A stretch of 20,455 bases of DNA, taken from positions 1 through 20,455 of the forward strand of contig CAXKVR010000898.1 in NCBI GenBank assembly GCA_964058845.1. Direction: 5' to 3'. Below, piece by piece: positions 17,650-20,455 of this stretch (position 1 is its first letter; each line of letters opens with the position of its first letter). A program made the position numbers and the translations under genes. The DNA is from Carex sylvatica. Lineage: Eukaryota > Streptophyta > Magnoliopsida > Poales > Cyperaceae. Under the pieces are notes generated by a model that saw nothing but the letters and a program-made list of their open reading frames with translations, searched no databases and was not told where the DNA came from.

Positions 17650-20111
17650 TGCATCATTTTACTTAAATCTTTCTGATTAAAAGCTGCTTGAATTTTGCTT
17701 TTGGTTTCATATTTTTGTTACAGACACGTAGGACGTGTGAGCCTACATATTGTTCTAGAAAATAAACAAAAGAAAAGAAGGCTAGTGTAATTATTTTGCT
17801 TCTGCTTCCTCTGACATTTTCCCAAAAGAAGGTTCTCACTTAAATGTTATATTTTAAGATGCAAAGAAATTTTGTGGCAATTTCCATCTCCCAGACTTGG
17901 ATAGGCCACTCATACTTTTCAACTCCAGAACATGATTTGATGCCTATCTCCATATTAAAAAAAATAGAACAAGCATGAAAAATTGATAATAAGATGATGA
18001 GATTCAAATGACTTACCTTTTTAATGCTTCTGCTTTCTAAATGTTCAGTAACAAACTATTTAGTTAATTAATAATCTAAGTAACAATATGAAACCATTAC
18101 AAATGATCGATACTATAGTCTACATGCATATAAATAAATATAACATATTTATTTTTTATGAGCACCAACAAGAAAAATGAAACAATGCATAAAAGTGGTA
18201 CACATCATAGTCACAATATTCACGAATTATTCACAAATATATATATTTGTAATAGCAAACCGAACACCGAATTATTCGGTTGATCAAACTTTGATCGAAT
18301 TATTTGCAAATTTTATAAAATTTTCCCAAATTTTTTTTTTTTGCTCCCTTGTGAGACAGATTTTCGGTCCAAATAATTCAAAATCATTTCTGAATTATAC
18401 CCGAATTATTTCCGAATCACAAACTTTTGATCCCGTTGAACCAGACCCGAATAATTGGTCCACACCAGCGGACAATTATATATAAAGAGGGTTGAATTTC
18501 TAAACTTCTTAACTCTATCACATTTGACATTACATGTCTTCAGCCGTCTAATTTTGCTCTCTTCATTTATCATAATCAAACAGCTCATAGTTTACATACT
18601 TCTCTTTTTCATTTAGAAGGGATTGATTTGTCAAATTAAGGCACAATAAAAGAACAGGGTTGAGGTCCCGTCAGATGCACGACAGGGCCCTACCTGTAAC
18701 TCGCTCCAGCTGCTGGTTCAGTCTGCTGTAAACCAGGCAACTTCACTCACTATTTTTAGTATAGAAGGCACTGTTTCCCCAAGTATAATATGTCAATATG
18801 ATCGGCTCTCTCTTGAGTACTATCTGATAAACAATCTCAAACCTCAAGAAAAATTCTAGAGAGAGAAAGAGAGACAATTGACAAGGGATTGTGCTTGGTT
18901 TTGCAAGTGAAAACCACATGCTTTGCTTGAGATGCTTGAGGCTGAGGTTCTTTAGTTGTGAAACATAGAGAAAGGATCAATTTTCGTGGTCTTCTCCAGC
19001 TGATTATTTCTCAGAGATTTGAAGCCTTAGGACTTGGTAGAACCTAAAAAGAAATCACAAGATCAAGGAAAGTACTCCCCCTGTGGGATATCTATTCCCT
19101 ATCCTTGTTAATCCATTCACTAGTAAGATCTGATTATCCTGAAGAAGCAAAAAATAACAATTGCTCCAGTATCACACGTACCAGTATGTCTCGTTTTTGT
19201 ATCCAGATGACAAAACATGCATACAAACTGGATCATCATGTATGAAATGAGTTGGCAAGGGGTGGTGTGTACCATAAAACTTGTAAATATTTTTCTTAAT
19301 TAATGAAATTGTTGGCGGCAACTCCGTCTGTGTAGTTTCTCATTTAATGAAATTATTGGTGAGCCAGCGTTAAAAAAAAATAGCCTCTTTATGGAAATGA
19401 AACCCTTACGAATTGAGAATGTGTAGTACTAGGATGGGTTGACCTTCTAGAAAGTTCATGTATTGCTCATTCTGATTGGATTTCATTTCTAGCCTACCTC
19501 AACTTGTTTGGGAAGAAGAAAAAAAAATAATGAAATTGTTAGCAGTATCAAGCCGTATAACCTTCAAAAAATAAGAAAAGAGTTGGTGTGTTAACTCTGA
19601 AATTGCGAGTTTTGGGGACTCTTTATGGAGTACTATACGTCAACTGTGAATAATCTTGATGAGAAGTTCCATATGAGGTCAAGGCCATTGAATATGTTGG
19701 GAAGTTTCATTTGAGCTGCCAATATATTCCTCCCTGTTCACACCAAGACAGTACGTACATATGGTACTGTACATCAGTTTTGACCTTGAAAAATTATGCA
19801 AAGACTGTTTTGACACAACAGTAAACCAAAGTTGAGATTAATAGGGAATAGTTGAATCCTTAACTATAAATGTTGTTTCCTGAAATTTGTATTAGATTCT
19901 ATTAACAGCTTTGTAGGTTCCATTAATCTCTCTGTAGTCCATTTTCATGTCAGAATGGATTCTGTTTTCTGGTCAATTTGTTTGTCATGTTAGTCTGTCT
20001 ATTTAAAAAGTAACTATTAATATAGTTCTGTCTCCAAGAAATAACTAATAAGAGATTTCTCAGATAAATTTGGTGCTTCTTACATAGATCAAGGCCCTAT
20101 CACACAGCCCC
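17650..20111. other. Space between the convergent methyltransferase genes
   Basis: No gene is recognised on either strand. Between about 18250 and 18470 the motif 'ccgaattatt' or 'ccgaataatt' recurs several times, one of them as the near-palindrome 'ccgaattattcgg', ending at a TATA-like 'tatatataaag' (18477-18487). This could be the edge of a repetitive element. Less AT-rich sequence at 18655-18740 resembles nothing I know. A phrase like 'taatgaaattgttgg' recurs near 19300, 19345 and 19530. Confidence 0.5.
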
Positions 20112-20141
20112 TTTATTCTCTCTTCTCTGTTCTTCTTTATT
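20112..20141 (-). terminator. Poly(A) signals of the minus-strand CCoAOMT-like gene
   Basis: On the minus strand AATAAA occurs at 20141-20136 and 20117-20112, that is 29 and 53 bp after the stop codon at 20172-20170. Either could direct 3'-end formation. Confidence 0.55.
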
Positions 20142-20169
20142 TAACTCAGGTTCTGTAACTAGCATGACA

Positions 20170-20455
20170 TCAAGCGATACGGCGGCAAAGTGTGAGACCA
20201 TCAGCAATTGAGAGATGAGAAACCTCAACACGATGATCGTCTGTGATTGCCTTGTTGAATTCCTTTGTGAGATGCGCAAACTGTTGGTCAATGGCTGACA
20301 GTGGCTCATCAGCCGGGGCCACCACAGAACCACCCCAGAGTGTGTTGTCATAGGCAATGATTCCTCCAACACGTACTAGCTTCAGTGCTCTCTCATGATA
20401 GTTTAAATAGTTTACTTTGTCAGCATCTATAAATGCAAAATCAAAATTCCCTTTG
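20170..20455 (-). CDS. CCoAOMT-like O-methyltransferase, 3' exon (partial)
   Basis: The minus strand from the right edge reads 94 codons without interruption to TGA (20172-20170). It holds FIDADKVNY (metal ligand Asp at residue 10 of the fragment), YHERALKLVRVGG, YDNTLWGGSV (Asp36 and Asn37, the other metal ligands) and the C-terminal strand SIADGLTLCRRIA. This is the last exon of a caffeoyl-CoA O-methyltransferase-like gene; the first four exons would lie beyond the window. By eye about 65 of 94 residues match the last exon of the plus-strand gene with no gaps, so they are paralogues but not very recent duplicates. Where the plus-strand gene has TAG, this one has Ala. Nothing suggests damage. 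Its exact substrate cannot be told from this exon. Confidence 0.9.
   Translation of the reverse strand, partial: KGNFDFAFIDADKVNYLNYHERALKLVRVGGIIAYDNTLWGGSVVAPADEPLSAIDQQFAHLTKEFNKAITDDHRVEVSHLSIADGLTLCRRIA

Noticed and set aside
18250..18490. Possible promoter or gene start at 'tatatataaag'
   Set aside because: The TATA-like string is followed by no coding frame of note, and the surrounding CCGAATAATT repeats suggest repetitive DNA.
20100..20372. 90-codon minus-strand frame at the right end
   Set aside because: It is a shifted reading of the methyltransferase last exon; the true frame shows YDNTLW and LCRR and ends at 20170.

Overview
The window reads as nuclear DNA of a flowering plant, probably a eudicot. 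It is AT-rich, its genes carry introns with GT-AG borders, and it holds a plant-type methyltransferase gene family, LTR-retrotransposon debris, MITE-like foldbacks and a long satellite array. I cannot name the species. No bacterial-style operons, CRISPR arrays, rRNA or convincing tRNA genes are visible.

Left half (1 to about 10554): a tandem satellite with an 81-bp monomer and roughly 100 copies, running into the window from the left edge. Two subfamilies meet near position 2.8 kb. The first has a monomer core around 'gataatagggcatttac', the second around 'gagaagagggtggttgc'. The second subfamily keeps traces of a five-monomer (about 405 bp) higher-order repeat. Two insertions interrupt the array. 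One, at about 4758-5738, is a roughly 0.98-kb element of uncertain class, perhaps a minus-strand LTR. The other, at 6796-7760, is a 965-bp solo LTR of Ty1/copia type with TG...CA ends and a perfect 5-bp target-site duplication (GTTGC). Because 81 = 3 x 27, the antisense strand stays open for long stretches and yields 27-residue repeat peptides; I read these as by-products of the repeat.

Middle (about 10555 to 15600): AT-rich, gene-poor DNA with three foldback structures. Two are related elements of about 400 bp lying side by side, and the third has 67-bp arms. A hAT-like MITE made of GGTTCGGTT-type sequence lies at 13746-14197. Between the foldbacks and the MITE, on the minus strand, is a short decayed gene of the GIR1/GIR2 (GL2-interacting repressor) family. 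It keeps the LxLxL EAR motif and the CxxC-x12-CxxC spacing, but it has no in-frame ATG and its fourth cysteine is Phe.

Right half (15.6 kb to the end): two caffeoyl-CoA O-methyltransferase-like (CCoAOMT-like) genes in tail-to-tail orientation. The first (15647-17610, plus strand) has five exons that splice in frame to 258 codons, but an in-frame TAG at codon 217 removes the last 40 residues after it. It is therefore probably a recent pseudogene. The second (minus strand, stop at 20170) shows only its intact last exon, and the rest lies beyond the right edge. The pair looks like part of a local CCoAOMT-like cluster on the edge of a satellite block.
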